A program made the translations under genes and the position numbers. A DNA stretch of 64,000 nt from Bradyrhizobium zhengyangense (GTDB taxonomy: Bacteria; Pseudomonadota; Alphaproteobacteria; Rhizobiales; Xanthobacteraceae), in NCBI RefSeq assembly GCF_022012435.1, contig NZ_JAKLUA010000010.1, forward strand, positions 62,001 to 126,000, written 5' to 3'. Position 1 is the first letter of the stretch. Each line of letters begins with the position of its first letter. Below, piece by piece: positions 9,368 to 18,093 of this stretch. The notes under the pieces are model-generated. The model worked only from the letters and a program-made list of their open reading frames with translations. It was not told where the DNA came from and did no database searches.

Positions 9368-9946
9368 CTATTTCGAGGGCTCGCCCAGCGACAGCATGAG
9401 CCGGTTCGCCCAGTTGAAGAACGAGGCGCCGTTGATGACGTCGACGATCTCGGCATCGTCAAGGCCCGCACTGCGCAGCTCCTTGATGTTGTCAGGGCCA
9501 AACGCGATCGGCGTCGCGGCCAGCGCCACCGACGCCTTCACCACGGCGTTCCAGCGTTCGCCGAGATCGGCCTTGACGCCTTCATCGAGCAGCTTCTGCA
9601 CGTCCTCGCGGCGCTTGGAATAGGTGCTGGCGAAGCGCGCATGCACCGAGGCGCAATAGATGCAGCCGTTGTAGCGCGAGGTCGCGGCCGCCGCGAGCTC
9701 GCGCTCGGCGCGCGGCAGGCCGTCGGCGACGTTGTAGAAGATGTCCTTGTCGGTCTTGGTGCGGGCTTCCAGCACCTCGGGATCGCGCACCAGCAGGCGG
9801 AAATATTCCGACTTGGCGCGGGCGCGGTCGACCAAGCCGTTGAAATGCCGTTCGGTGAGCTCGGCCTCCGGCAATGGCTCGATCCAGGAGACCCAGCCGA
9901 GCTCATCCTGGGTAAAGACGACGGGCGGATTGACGGTGGCGCTCAT
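9368..9946 (-). CDS. Alkylhydroperoxidase (AhpD/CMD) domain protein
   Basis: A 192-residue protein of the carboxymuconolactone-decarboxylase/AhpD fold. The redox motif is complete: Cys95-x2-Cys98-x3-His102 (CIYCASVH), the thiol pair that AhpD-type peroxidases use. It most resembles the alkylhydroperoxidase-domain group that travels with a luciferase-like monooxygenase and a second CMD protein (TIGRFAM group typified by Avi_7169, from memory). All three are adjacent here on one strand with small gaps (15 and 28 bases). The actual substrate is unknown; removing a peroxide by-product of the flavin monooxygenase is a reasonable guess. Confidence 0.8.
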   Translation of the reverse strand: MSATVNPPVVFTQDELGWVSWIEPLPEAELTERHFNGLVDRARAKSEYFRLLVRDPEVLEARTKTDKDIFYNVADGLPRAERELAAAATSRYNGCIYCASVHARFASTYSKRREDVQKLLDEGVKADLGERWNAVVKASVALAATPIAFGPDNIKELRSAGLDDAEIVDVINGASFFNWANRLMLSLGEPSK

Positions 9947-9961
9947 GATGGCGGCCTCCTC

Positions 9962-10564
9962 TTATGCGTTCGCGGCGGCAAGCGTGCGCAAGCCGCTGAC
10001 GACCCGCACCTGGAACGACAGGAACGCGACGAGTTGGGAGAAGGTGACGATGCCGGTGGTCGACCAGCCGGCGGCGAGCAACGCCTTCATGTCGCTGGAT
10101 GCCGCATCGCGCGGCCGGAACACGAGCAAATGCGCATGCTCGAGTGCCGCGACCAGCCGGGGGCTGAGGGCGGACTTGCTCGCGGCGTCCACGCGATAAA
10201 TCAGGCCTGCCGTGTTCTCGATCGAGAGCGGTCCCGCCGGAAACGAGCCATAGGGGCCGGAGGTCTTGCCGCGTGCAATCTCGGCGTCGATCGCCTTAAC
10301 CAGAGCCGCGCCGCCGGCGGTCGCGGCAAGCTTGTCGCGATAGAAGCTGGCAACGGGAGACTCGCCATGGAGTCCGGTCACGAAGGCCGCGACCGCGGCG
10401 CGTTCGAGCAACGAAAAATCGCCGGCATCGATCGGTTCGAACAGCGAAAGATAGCTCTTCTGCGCGTTTTCGCGCGCTTGCATGCGCTTTCCGCGAATGG
10501 CGTCCAGCGCCGATCCCGGCTCGATTCCGACAAGCGTGTCGATGATGTCAGGCGTACTCATCAT
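9962..10564 (-). CDS. Cysteine-free CMD-domain protein
   Basis: A 200-residue protein recognisable as the CMD-domain partner (Avi_7170-like group, from memory) of the neighbouring AhpD-like protein. It contains no cysteine at all. Where AhpD relatives have Cys-x2-Cys-x3-His, the aligned helix reads LVFRPRDAASSDMKALLAAG, so it cannot perform thiol-based peroxidase chemistry. It may be a structural partner, a non-thiol enzyme or a binding protein. Spacing of 15 bases to the downstream gene and 28 to the upstream one supports co-transcription. Start: two tandem ATG codons preceded by GAGGC; the second is equally possible. Confidence 0.75.
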   Translation of the reverse strand: MMSTPDIIDTLVGIEPGSALDAIRGKRMQARENAQKSYLSLFEPIDAGDFSLLERAAVAAFVTGLHGESPVASFYRDKLAATAGGAALVKAIDAEIARGKTSGPYGSFPAGPLSIENTAGLIYRVDAASKSALSPRLVAALEHAHLLVFRPRDAASSDMKALLAAGWSTTGIVTFSQLVAFLSFQVRVVSGLRTLAAANA

Positions 10565-10592
10565 AAAGCCTCATGCAATCCATCAAATCCGA

Positions 10593-11627
10593 CTAGCCGG
10601 CCAAGGCCACTTCGGGCGCTGTCCTGGTCCAGCCCAGCGCCGGCGCAACCTTCTCCGCGACCAGCTCGATCGAGCGCAGCACCTGGGGGTGCGGCGCATC
10701 GACGGAATGGACCTGGAAGACGAGGTCGGTGATCCGCTCCAGCGTGGCGTCCGTGCGCAGCGAGGCGATCACCTCGCTAGCGCCGCCGACATGGGTGTCG
10801 AACGCCGTGATCATCTCCTCCAGTGTCTCGCCCGGGGGAAGGTGACCGCTCTTCATGAATTGCGGGAGCGCCCGGCGTAGCCCGATATCGGCAAGCCGCA
10901 TCGCTTCGCGATGATCGTCCGCGACAAAGACGCTGCGCGAGGCCATGATGCGCGGCTCGGCCCCTGATGGCAGCGCTTCGAGATAGGCGTCGATGATCGG
11001 ATTCTGGATCTCGGCGAGGGTAGCGTTTGGCGCATCCTTGGTCCGCGGCTGGGTACGCGAGAGCAAGAGGCCGTCGCCGGCCTTGCCGGCGCGGGCGCCG
11101 CCCGCCACCGAGAAAGTCGCCTGCCAGATGCGCTTGTCCAGTTGCGGCCGCTGCGGGTAGAGCGTGTCGCCACCGTCGAGCGGCTTGCCGGTCAGTGCCT
11201 TGCGGACCACCTCCAGATTGCGCGCAAAAATCTCGTTGCGCTGAGTGCCATCGAGGCCGAAGGCAGCGAACGCCGATGGGTTACCACCGGTGCCGACCCC
11301 GAGCTCGAAGCGGCCGTTGCAGAGTAGATCGAGGACAGCTGCGTCCTCCGCCACCCGCACCGCGCTCTCCAGCGGCAGAGTGACGATGCCGGTGCCAAGG
11401 CGGATGCGCGAGGTCTGGGCTGCGACATAGCCGAGGAAGGCGAAGGGCGACGGCAGGCCGCCCTCACGCTCGTGAAAATGGTGCTGCGCGATCCACGCGG
11501 AATCGAGACCGGCCTTCTCGGCGCGCACGATCTGCTCGGCGGCATTGCGATAGCGCTCGGCCGGCGGGGCCTCATCAAGCAGGCGCGTGAAGAATCCGAG
11601 GCGTTTCAGGTTTGCAAAGCGTTTCAT
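10593..11627 (-). CDS. Luciferase-like FMN-dependent monooxygenase
   Basis: A 344-residue bacterial-luciferase-family protein. The motifs AGLDSAWIAQHHFHE (about 40-54), RIRLGTGIVTLPLESAVRVAEDAAVLDLLCNGRFELGVG and the TIM-barrel length fit FMN-dependent alkanal/sulfonate monooxygenases. From memory it belongs to the KPN_01858-like group, which co-occurs with the two CMD proteins that follow here. Such enzymes need reduced FMN from a separate reductase, which I do not see nearby. It likely oxidises or cleaves the compound imported by the adjacent ABC systems. The N-terminal MKRFANLKRLGFFTRL start is typical of the group. Confidence 0.83.
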   Translation of the reverse strand: MKRFANLKRLGFFTRLLDEAPPAERYRNAAEQIVRAEKAGLDSAWIAQHHFHEREGGLPSPFAFLGYVAAQTSRIRLGTGIVTLPLESAVRVAEDAAVLDLLCNGRFELGVGTGGNPSAFAAFGLDGTQRNEIFARNLEVVRKALTGKPLDGGDTLYPQRPQLDKRIWQATFSVAGGARAGKAGDGLLLSRTQPRTKDAPNATLAEIQNPIIDAYLEALPSGAEPRIMASRSVFVADDHREAMRLADIGLRRALPQFMKSGHLPPGETLEEMITAFDTHVGGASEVIASLRTDATLERITDLVFQVHSVDAPHPQVLRSIELVAEKVAPALGWTRTAPEVALAG

Positions 11628-11753
11628 ACGACCCCTGTCGGGCGAGAATGGGTCCCGATGATGTCGGTTGCTGGAGCAGGAAACAAGCGGGCAATGTGCA
11701 AGGCTGCCCGCCGGGATCGGTGCCCCACGCAGAACTTTGGCTAGGCAGGCTGC

Positions 11754-12536
11754 CTACCAGCTCGGCAGCACCGCGCCCTTGAACTTGGTGAGGACGAACT
11801 CCTTGACCTCGGGTGTGTGGTAGCTGTCGACCAGGGTCTTGACCCAGGGCTTGTCCTTGTCGGCGCTGCGCACCGCGATCAGGTTCACGTAGGGTCCCTT
11901 GGGGTCCTCGCGCAGGATCGGATCCTTGACGGGATCGAGGCCCGCCTGGGTTGCATAGTTGGTGTTGATCGCGGCGGCGTCGACGTCGTCGAGCGCGCGC
12001 GGGGCCTGAGCAGCGTCGACCTCGATGAATTTCAGCTTCTTGGGATTCTCGGTAATGTCGAGTACGGTCGGCTTGAAGCCGACACCGTCCTTAAGCTTGA
12101 TCACGCCCTTGTCGCGCAGCAGCAGCAGGACGCGGCCGCCATTGGTCGGATCGTTGGGGATCGAGACCTTGCCGCCTTCAGGAATGTCGGCGAAGGCCTT
12201 GTGCTTCTTGGAGTAGACGCCGATGGGGAAGTTGACGGTCAGCGCGACGGACTCGATCTTGTAGCCGCGATCGGCCTTCTGGTTGTCCAGGTAAGGCTGG
12301 TTCTGGAAGGAATTGGCCTGGATCTCACCGGCATCGAGCGCGGCGTTCGGCACCACATAGTCGGAGAACTCGATCAGCTGGATGACGAGCCCCTGCTTGG
12401 CGGCGATCGGCTTCACGGCCTCCAGAATCTGCGCATGCGGACCCGGCGTCACGCCGATCTTGATGGTCTCGGCTGAGCTTGCTGCCGACCAGGCGGCGAG
12501 CACGGTTGCGAGGATCAGGGCGGGGCGAAACGACAT
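11754..12536 (-). CDS. MetQ/NlpA-family ABC binding protein
   Basis: A 260-residue periplasmic binding protein of the NlpA/MetQ family: IKIGVTPGPHAQILEAVKPIA at the mature N terminus, then NSFQNQPYLDNQ and the IPNDPTNGGRVLLLL segment typical of methionine-type receptors. The signal peptide ends ...SAASSAETIK with no lipobox cysteine, so it should be a soluble periplasmic protein, unlike classical lipoprotein MetQ. I chose the ATG after GGAGACCAAG rather than the one 12 bases upstream. No MetN or MetI genes accompany it. It heads the monooxygenase/CMD array (126-base gap), which makes a non-methionine sulfur or nitrogen ligand plausible. Confidence 0.82.
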   Translation of the reverse strand: MSFRPALILATVLAAWSAASSAETIKIGVTPGPHAQILEAVKPIAAKQGLVIQLIEFSDYVVPNAALDAGEIQANSFQNQPYLDNQKADRGYKIESVALTVNFPIGVYSKKHKAFADIPEGGKVSIPNDPTNGGRVLLLLRDKGVIKLKDGVGFKPTVLDITENPKKLKFIEVDAAQAPRALDDVDAAAINTNYATQAGLDPVKDPILREDPKGPYVNLIAVRSADKDKPWVKTLVDSYHTPEVKEFVLTKFKGAVLPSW

Positions 12537-12711
12537 CTTGGTCTCCATGACTCAGCGACAACAATTGGAACCGTATTCGCTTCTCCGCCGGACGAAATCA
12601 ATGAAATGGAAATTCATATTTGGCACCGGCGGCGGGCAACGCTTCTCCGTTCGCCGCGAAATGGGAAATGAACGCAAATTGAGGCAGGGGCGAGCCGCGC
12701 GCAAGCCCTTC

Positions 12712-14154
12712 CTAGGCGCGCGGTTCGGCGCGCCAGGTCGACGGTGACAGCATGATCCATACGCAGATCGCAGCGTAGGCCGCGAGCGATACCGTGACCA
12801 TGGTGGCAAGCCCGGTCATTCCTGCCCCGAAGCTTGCGACAGCGATCCAGCCGCCAACAGCAGCAATCAGGATGCGCGCGATGGAGCCGGCGAGCGGGCC
12901 CAGCGCGCGGCCCGTGCCCTGGACCGCGAAGGAGGTCACGAAACCAAAACCCAGCGCGGCATAGGCCGGCGCCACGATGCGCAGGTAAGTCATGCCTTCG
13001 CTCACGACGCCTGTGTCGTGGCTGAACAGATGCAGCCAGGCGGTCGGAAAGATCGCCACCAGTAGCCCTATCGAGCCGGTCATGATCATGCCGGCGGCGC
13101 CGCTGACCCAGCCGATCCGTTGCGCGCGCGCGGTCTGGCCCGCGCCCATATTGACGCCGACCATGGTCAGCGTCGCCGTGCTGATGCCGAACAGCAGCGG
13201 AATCATGATGTAGTCGAGCCGCGAGGCGATGCCGTAGCCGGCAAGCGCGGAGGTGCCGAACAGGCCGACCGCACCGGTGACGAGGATGACGGTGAGGTTG
13301 GTCAGCACGGCATTGAACGCGGTGGGGATGCCGACCTTGAGCATGTCGCCAAAGATCTTTGCACGCAACGGCGCGATGTGCAGCCGCAGGCCGGATGCGC
13401 CCGAGGACATGTAACGCAACAGGAACAGCATCGCCGCACCGTAATAGAGACCGAAGGCAATGCCGGCGCCGCCGATGCCGAGGCTTGGGACGGGTCCGAA
13501 GCCGAAGATCAGCAAAGGCGAGACGGGAATGGTCACGATCGCGCCGATCAGCGTCACCAGCGCAGGCACCTTGACGTTGCCGGAGCCGCGCAGCGCGGCG
13601 GCCTGGAGGTTCACGATCCACACCGGAATGGCGCCGGCGAACAGATAGCTGGAATAGGTGACGGCCGCATCGAGTGCGCCGTCTCGGCCGCCGAGCGTTC
13701 GGAACAGCGCCGGACCGCCGAAGTGCACCCCAAGCGTGAACAGCCCTCCCGCAATGATCGCAAGCAAGATGGCGTGGAACAGCGCCGCATCGGCATCGTC
13801 GCGGCGCCCGGCGCCAACCGCGCGTGCCACCGACGAGGCGACGCCGGAGCCGAACCCGCCATTCGACATCATGGTCATCAGCATGAAGATCGGAAACACC
13901 AGCGCGGCGCCCGCCAGCGCATCGGTGCCGAGATAGCCGACATAATAGGCTTCGGCGATGTTCACCGCCGTCTGCGCCACCAACACCGTCACCGTCGGTG
14001 CCGCGAGCTTGATCAGCGTCGGCAGGATCGGCGCGGTCAGAAGCGCGGCGCGCCGCGGGTCCGCGGACGTCACTGCCGGGCGAGGCGCTGCCGCGCTACG
14101 CGCCGGGACCTCCATGGTCGGCATTGACGATGCGGCGACGTCCTCGACTGACAT
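12712..14154 (-). CDS. MATE-family multidrug efflux protein
   Basis: A 480-residue inner-membrane exporter with about 12 hydrophobic segments after a 50-residue polar N-terminal tail. Family features include APTVTVLVAQTAVNIAEAYYVGYLGTDALAG at the first helix and the repeated two-lobe pattern (second lobe beginning near residue 280). MATE proteins export cationic drugs or metabolites in exchange for H+ or Na+. The gene is divergent from a TetR regulator, and a strong palindrome lies between them, so repression by that regulator is likely. The start has AGGACCTCAGGA just upstream. Confidence 0.88.
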   Translation of the reverse strand: MSVEDVAASSMPTMEVPARSAAAPRPAVTSADPRRAALLTAPILPTLIKLAAPTVTVLVAQTAVNIAEAYYVGYLGTDALAGAALVFPIFMLMTMMSNGGFGSGVASSVARAVGAGRRDDADAALFHAILLAIIAGGLFTLGVHFGGPALFRTLGGRDGALDAAVTYSSYLFAGAIPVWIVNLQAAALRGSGNVKVPALVTLIGAIVTIPVSPLLIFGFGPVPSLGIGGAGIAFGLYYGAAMLFLLRYMSSGASGLRLHIAPLRAKIFGDMLKVGIPTAFNAVLTNLTVILVTGAVGLFGTSALAGYGIASRLDYIMIPLLFGISTATLTMVGVNMGAGQTARAQRIGWVSGAAGMIMTGSIGLLVAIFPTAWLHLFSHDTGVVSEGMTYLRIVAPAYAALGFGFVTSFAVQGTGRALGPLAGSIARILIAAVGGWIAVASFGAGMTGLATMVTVSLAAYAAICVWIMLSPSTWRAEPRA

Positions 14155-14192
14155 TCCTGAGGTCCTGTTCCGTTCCGAGGCTGCCGCAGCAG

Positions 14193-14239
14193 CTATTGAA
14201 TTATGATCATAATGTATTATTATGATCGTAATGCAATAG
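14193..14239. promoter_or_regulatory. Palindromic operator between MATE and TetR genes
   Basis: A 47-bp near-palindrome. Two 14-bp elements, ATTATGATCATAAT (14200-14213, a perfect palindrome) and ATTATGATCGTAAT (14219-14232, one base off), sit 19 bp apart. They are framed by CTATTG at the left end and its complement CAATAG at the right end. The AT-rich block stands out in high-GC DNA and lies 38 bp from the MATE start. Two helical-turn-spaced palindromes are typical of TetR-dimer operators, and one site could serve both divergent genes. The binding protein is inferred from position. Confidence 0.75.
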
Positions 14240-14301
14240 CTAATCGCTCACGATGTCGTGGCCATGGATTTCAGGCCGGGCATCGGGAGGGAGTTGAGGC
14301 C

Positions 14302-14877
14302 ATGCGCTACGAAAAAGGACACAAGGACGAAACCCGCCGGCACATCCTCGATGTCGCCTCCGCCCAGTTCCGCGAGAGCGGAATCGCCGCGGTCGGCCTC
14401 GCCGGCATCATGTCGGAGGCCGGTCTCACCAACGGCGCCTTCTACACCCACTTCGCCTCCAAGGAGGATTTGGTGCGGGAGGTGCTCGTGGACGTGCTCA
14501 CCCGGCGCCAGGAGCGCCACAAGGCCAATCTCGAGAGTGGCATCGCGGTCGAAACCGTGATCCGCGACTATCTCTCAGCGCGTCACCGCGATCGCGCCGA
14601 CAGCGGCTGCCCGACTGCCGCGCTGGTCGCCGAGATCGCGCGGCATCCCAAGGCAACACGCGATGCCTTCACCGGCAAGGTCTCCGACATCGTCGGGTTG
14701 ATGGCGGAGCAGATCAGGCAAGGCACCGCAGACGAGCGACGGCGCAAGGCGATCACGATCTATTCGACCATGGTCGGCGCACTGCAATTGGCGCGCGCGG
14801 TCAACGACAAGCAGTTGTCCGATGAGATCCTGGAGAATGCGGTGGACGCCGCGGTGACGATCGCGAACGCGCGCTGA
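14302..14877 (+). CDS. TetR-family transcriptional regulator
   Basis: A 191-residue repressor-type protein. The N-terminal helix-turn-helix spans about residues 8-54 (ETRRHILDVASAQFRESGI ... TNGAFYTHFASKEDLV). The ligand domain carries DSGCPTAALVAEIARHPKATRDAF, seen in the NemR/YxaF-like branch where a Cys near this place can sense electrophiles. The start follows GGGAGGGAGTTGAGGCC; an earlier in-frame ATG would lie inside the operator. Divergence from the MATE exporter and the palindrome at 14193-14239 suggest it represses the exporter and itself. Confidence 0.85.
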   Translation: MRYEKGHKDETRRHILDVASAQFRESGIAAVGLAGIMSEAGLTNGAFYTHFASKEDLVREVLVDVLTRRQERHKANLESGIAVETVIRDYLSARHRDRADSGCPTAALVAEIARHPKATRDAFTGKVSDIVGLMAEQIRQGTADERRRKAITIYSTMVGALQLARAVNDKQLSDEILENAVDAAVTIANAR

Positions 14878-14907
14878 CGCGCTCGCACGTTCGGCTGCCA
14901 TGTGTGG

Positions 14908-17229
14908 CTACACCGGATCAAACGCCCGGATCGGCGGCAGGTTGCCGGTGAATTTCTCCAGCTCCACCGTGGTGAGCTGGCCGGTGCAGCCCTGCGCGAA
15001 GGACGAGGTGCCGATGTCGCGGGTGAGCACGTTGGGATTGCCGTGAACACAAAGCGGCGCGTCGTCCTCGGGGTCCATCGGGTCGTACCACGCGCCGGTC
15101 GGCAATTGCACGACACCGGGCGCGATGTCGTCAGTGACATGCACCGCGGCCAGGCACGCGCCGCGCTCATTGAACAGGCGAATGATGTCGCCGTTCTTGA
15201 TGCCACGCGCGTCAGCATCCCGAGGATTCATCCGCGCGACTTCGCGGCCGCGATGCTTGGCGCCGAGCGAATGTCCGCCGAAATCAAGCTGACTGTGCAG
15301 CCGCGTTACCGGCTGGTTAGCGACGAGGAAGCACGGCGCCCCAGGTTTGGGCATATCGGTCTTCTCGAGCCACACCGGATGGCCCGGACAATCCGCATCG
15401 CCGTGGCCGGCGATCTTCGCGGAATAGATTTCGATGCGTCCGCTCGGCGTCGGCAGCGGATGCGCGACCGGGTCCTCGCGGAAACTGCGCAAGCGGCCAC
15501 CATCGTCGGGCTGCTGCGGCACCACCAGGCTGCCGCGCTTCCAGAATTCCTCGAAGCTCGGAGCCTCCAGGCCGCGCTTGGCGAGCGAGGCGCGGGTCGG
15601 CTCGTAGAGATGCTCCAGCCATTGCCGCGAGCTGCGTCCCTCCGTGAAGGGCTCACGGGCGCCGAGGCGATCGGCCAGATCGGCGAAGATCTCGTAGTCG
15701 TCGCGCGCGAGCCCAAACGGCTCGGCGATGCGGTGCATCGCGACCATCAGGGGATCGTTGCTGGAGTAGCCGATGTCCTCGCGCTCAAGCGTCATAGTCG
15801 ACGGCAGCACGATGTCGGCATGGCGCGCGGTCGCGGTCCAGGCGAGCTCGTGCACGACCAGCGTGTCGAGTTTCGCAAAGGCCTTGCGCAGGCGGTTGAT
15901 ATCCTGGTGGTGATGGAACGGATTGCCGCCGGCCCAATAGACCAGGCGAATGTCCGGATAGGTGCGCGTCTCGCCATTGTAGCGATAGGTGTTGCCGGGA
16001 CTGAGCAGCATGTCGGCGATGCGCGCCACCGGGATGAAATCCCTGACACCATTCCGGCCCTGCCCCAGCGTCGGCCCGGGCACGTCGTTGACGCGGCGGC
16101 CGTAATAGCCGATTGCGCCAAGCGAATAGGCGTAGCCGCCGCCGGGAAGGCCGATCTGGCCCAGCGCTGCCGCCAGCACCATGCCCATCCAGACCGGCTG
16201 CTCGCCATGCTCGGCGCGCTGGAGCGAGTGCGAGACGGTGATCAGCGCGCGCTTGCCGGCAAGCCGGCGCGCCAGCACGCGGATCGCGTCGGCATCGACA
16301 CAGCAGATCGCGGCGGCCCATTCGGCATGCTTTGGCTGACCATCGCTTTCGCCGGTGAGGTAACGCAAAAACACCGGCCACCCTTCCGTGTAGCGGTCGA
16401 GGAAGGCCTGATCGTGTAGGCCTTCGCTGACCAGCGTGTGGACCATGCCGAGCATCAGCGCGGTATCAGTGCCGGGGATGCAGGTCATCCATTCGGCGCC
16501 GGCCTCGACAGGCAAATCCTCCCGCAGGGGGCTCATCAGGATGAACTCGCAGCCGCGCTTGCGCGCCGCTTGCATTGCACCGCGTTCGACATGCTTGCTG
16601 ATCGAGCCGCCGGCCACCATCGAATTCTTCAGCGCCATGCCGCCGAATGCGAGCACGATCTCGGTCTCTTCAGCAATCTGCTCCCAGGTGACGTTGCGTT
16701 TGGTGATGTCCTCGTAGCCCGCCATGATCTGCGGCAACAGCACGGAAGAGGCGCCCGACGAATAGGAATTCACCGAGCGGACATAGCCGCCCATCGCGAT
16801 GTTGAGGAAACGGTGGACCTGGCTCTGCGCATGATGCAAACGTCCGGCGCTCGACCAGCCGTAAGAACCGCCGAACACGGCGCCGGGGCCGCGCGTGTCG
16901 CGGATGCGCGCCAGCTCATCGCCGAGCAGATCCAGCGCCTTTTCCCAGCTGACGGAAACGAATTCGTCGCGGCCCCGCCTGTCATCGGGACCGGGCCCGC
17001 GTTCGAGCCAGCCCTTGCGGATAGCGGGCTGCGCAATACGGGCCTGATGGCGAAGAGCGCCGGGGAAATTGTCGATGATGCCATTCGGATCGGGATCGCC
17101 GCCATAGGGTCTGACCTCGAGCCCGGCTTTGCCGTTGCGCGCCGAAAACACGCCCCAATGCGAGGTGTGCGGCTTGAATCCATCCGACAAATCGAGGCCG
17201 GGGTCGGGGAAGCCGATCGTATCGTCCAT
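14908..17229 (-). CDS. Molybdopterin S/N-oxide reductase, BisC/DMSO-reductase type
   Basis: A 773-residue member of the DMSO reductase family (bis-MGD molybdenum). There is no Tat signal and no N-terminal iron-sulfur Cys cluster, so it is likely cytoplasmic and closest to biotin-sulfoxide reductase BisC rather than periplasmic DorA/TorA. Family motifs include FGGSYGWSSAGRLHHAQ and NSYSSGASSVLLPQIMAGYE, where a Ser in the YSSGA segment is expected to ligate Mo by analogy with DMSO reductase. The C-terminal cofactor-binding domain has LVANQPVTRLHSQLDFG. The start follows GAGGGCC and begins MDDTIGFPDPG; 61 further upstream residues lack family character. It stands alone, and its physiological substrate is unassigned. 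Confidence 0.85.
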   Translation of the reverse strand: MDDTIGFPDPGLDLSDGFKPHTSHWGVFSARNGKAGLEVRPYGGDPDPNGIIDNFPGALRHQARIAQPAIRKGWLERGPGPDDRRGRDEFVSVSWEKALDLLGDELARIRDTRGPGAVFGGSYGWSSAGRLHHAQSQVHRFLNIAMGGYVRSVNSYSSGASSVLLPQIMAGYEDITKRNVTWEQIAEETEIVLAFGGMALKNSMVAGGSISKHVERGAMQAARKRGCEFILMSPLREDLPVEAGAEWMTCIPGTDTALMLGMVHTLVSEGLHDQAFLDRYTEGWPVFLRYLTGESDGQPKHAEWAAAICCVDADAIRVLARRLAGKRALITVSHSLQRAEHGEQPVWMGMVLAAALGQIGLPGGGYAYSLGAIGYYGRRVNDVPGPTLGQGRNGVRDFIPVARIADMLLSPGNTYRYNGETRTYPDIRLVYWAGGNPFHHHQDINRLRKAFAKLDTLVVHELAWTATARHADIVLPSTMTLEREDIGYSSNDPLMVAMHRIAEPFGLARDDYEIFADLADRLGAREPFTEGRSSRQWLEHLYEPTRASLAKRGLEAPSFEEFWKRGSLVVPQQPDDGGRLRSFREDPVAHPLPTPSGRIEIYSAKIAGHGDADCPGHPVWLEKTDMPKPGAPCFLVANQPVTRLHSQLDFGGHSLGAKHRGREVARMNPRDADARGIKNGDIIRLFNERGACLAAVHVTDDIAPGVVQLPTGAWYDPMDPEDDAPLCVHGNPNVLTRDIGTSSFAQGCTGQLTTVELEKFTGNLPPIRAFDPV

Positions 17230-17491
17230 CGCGTGGCCCTCAATCGCGGAGCGCCGCGCAGGCAGCTCCGGTTGCATCGTTCGCCAATATAATGAGGCCC
17301 GCGCGTGCAGGGCAACGGAATACCGATGCGCGGAACCGCGCGCATGGCCGCATCCCACGGATCGCACGACAACGTGCGGCACGTTCCATCTAAATCCGTC
17401 ATCCCCGCGCAACGGCGAAGCCGTGTCGCTGGGGTGACGTCAGGAACTTTGGCTCGCAGCCCCAATATCGGCGTTGAGAGTGCGGAGAGCC
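17230..17491. other. Intergenic, no gene seen
   Basis: This stretch lies between the reductase start and the end of the duplicated-module gene. It contains a CCGTCATCCCCGCGCAACGG stretch reminiscent of dispersed rhizobial intergenic sequence. I see no convincing promoter or RNA gene in it. Confidence 0.3.
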
Positions 17492-18055
17492 TCAACTCTG
17501 CGCGTCAACATGGCTCGTCCGACCGGACGACGCCGCCTGCTGCGCGGCGTAAGCGGACGCAGCCGAGGATGTCGGTGAATATTGCGCGAAGGATTCGGTG
17601 AGCTCCTCGGCCGCCTCGGTGAGCCCTTTCATCACGCTGGCGCTGTCCGATGCCTGATTGCCGGAGGAGTGAACGACCTCGAACGAATATCCATTCGGGA
17701 GATCGACATGGATCTTGTCGAAGCCCACGGTATCGGGCGTGTCGTCATTCTGCCTTTGGGCGGTCGCGGAGGACGAACTTCCCGATACCTGCCGGTCGGC
17801 GAAATGTTGCACGAAATCTTCGATGGATTTGAGCGCGCTACTATCCAGGCCGCCGCCGCCGAAATGGACGAGGCCGACCGATATGCCGTTCGGTAGGTTG
17901 ACCTTCACTTCATCATATGGCGTCCCGTCGTTCATCAGCGAGGCGAAAGTCGAGACGTCCCCTTGCGAACCGTCGGTCGATTTCGACGGGCTGGCGGATG
18001 ACGACGAACTCGCCGCGCTTCCACCGACGATACTGCTCGTGCCGCTAACGCTCAT
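17492..18055 (-). CDS. Hypothetical protein with two copies of a DLPNG module
   Basis: A 187-residue protein I cannot assign. Its ends are low-complexity Ser/Ala (residues 5-30 and 158-187), and there is no signal peptide or membrane segment. The middle contains two copies of one module: residues 47-86 (YDEVKVNLPNGISVGLVHFG...) and 112-157 (FDKIHVDLPNGYSFEVVHSSG...). Each is a beta-rich V-x-LPNG-x3-x2-VH unit followed by an amphipathic helix ending F-x2-(H/S)FA. The leaderless, Ser-rich N terminus would be compatible with a secreted or effector-like protein, but no secretion genes are near. A sigma-54-like promoter precedes it. Confidence 0.7.
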   Translation of the reverse strand: MSVSGTSSIVGGSAASSSSSASPSKSTDGSQGDVSTFASLMNDGTPYDEVKVNLPNGISVGLVHFGGGGLDSSALKSIEDFVQHFADRQVSGSSSSATAQRQNDDTPDTVGFDKIHVDLPNGYSFEVVHSSGNQASDSASVMKGLTEAAEELTESFAQYSPTSSAASAYAAQQAASSGRTSHVDAQS

Positions 18056-18093
18056 TCCAAAACTCCACTGTCACTGCGAACGCACGTTCTGCG

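Noticed and set aside
14902..16419. 505-codon open frame on the plus strand
   Set aside because: It is antisense to the molybdopterin reductase, which has clear family motifs; the translation here has none and no ribosome site.
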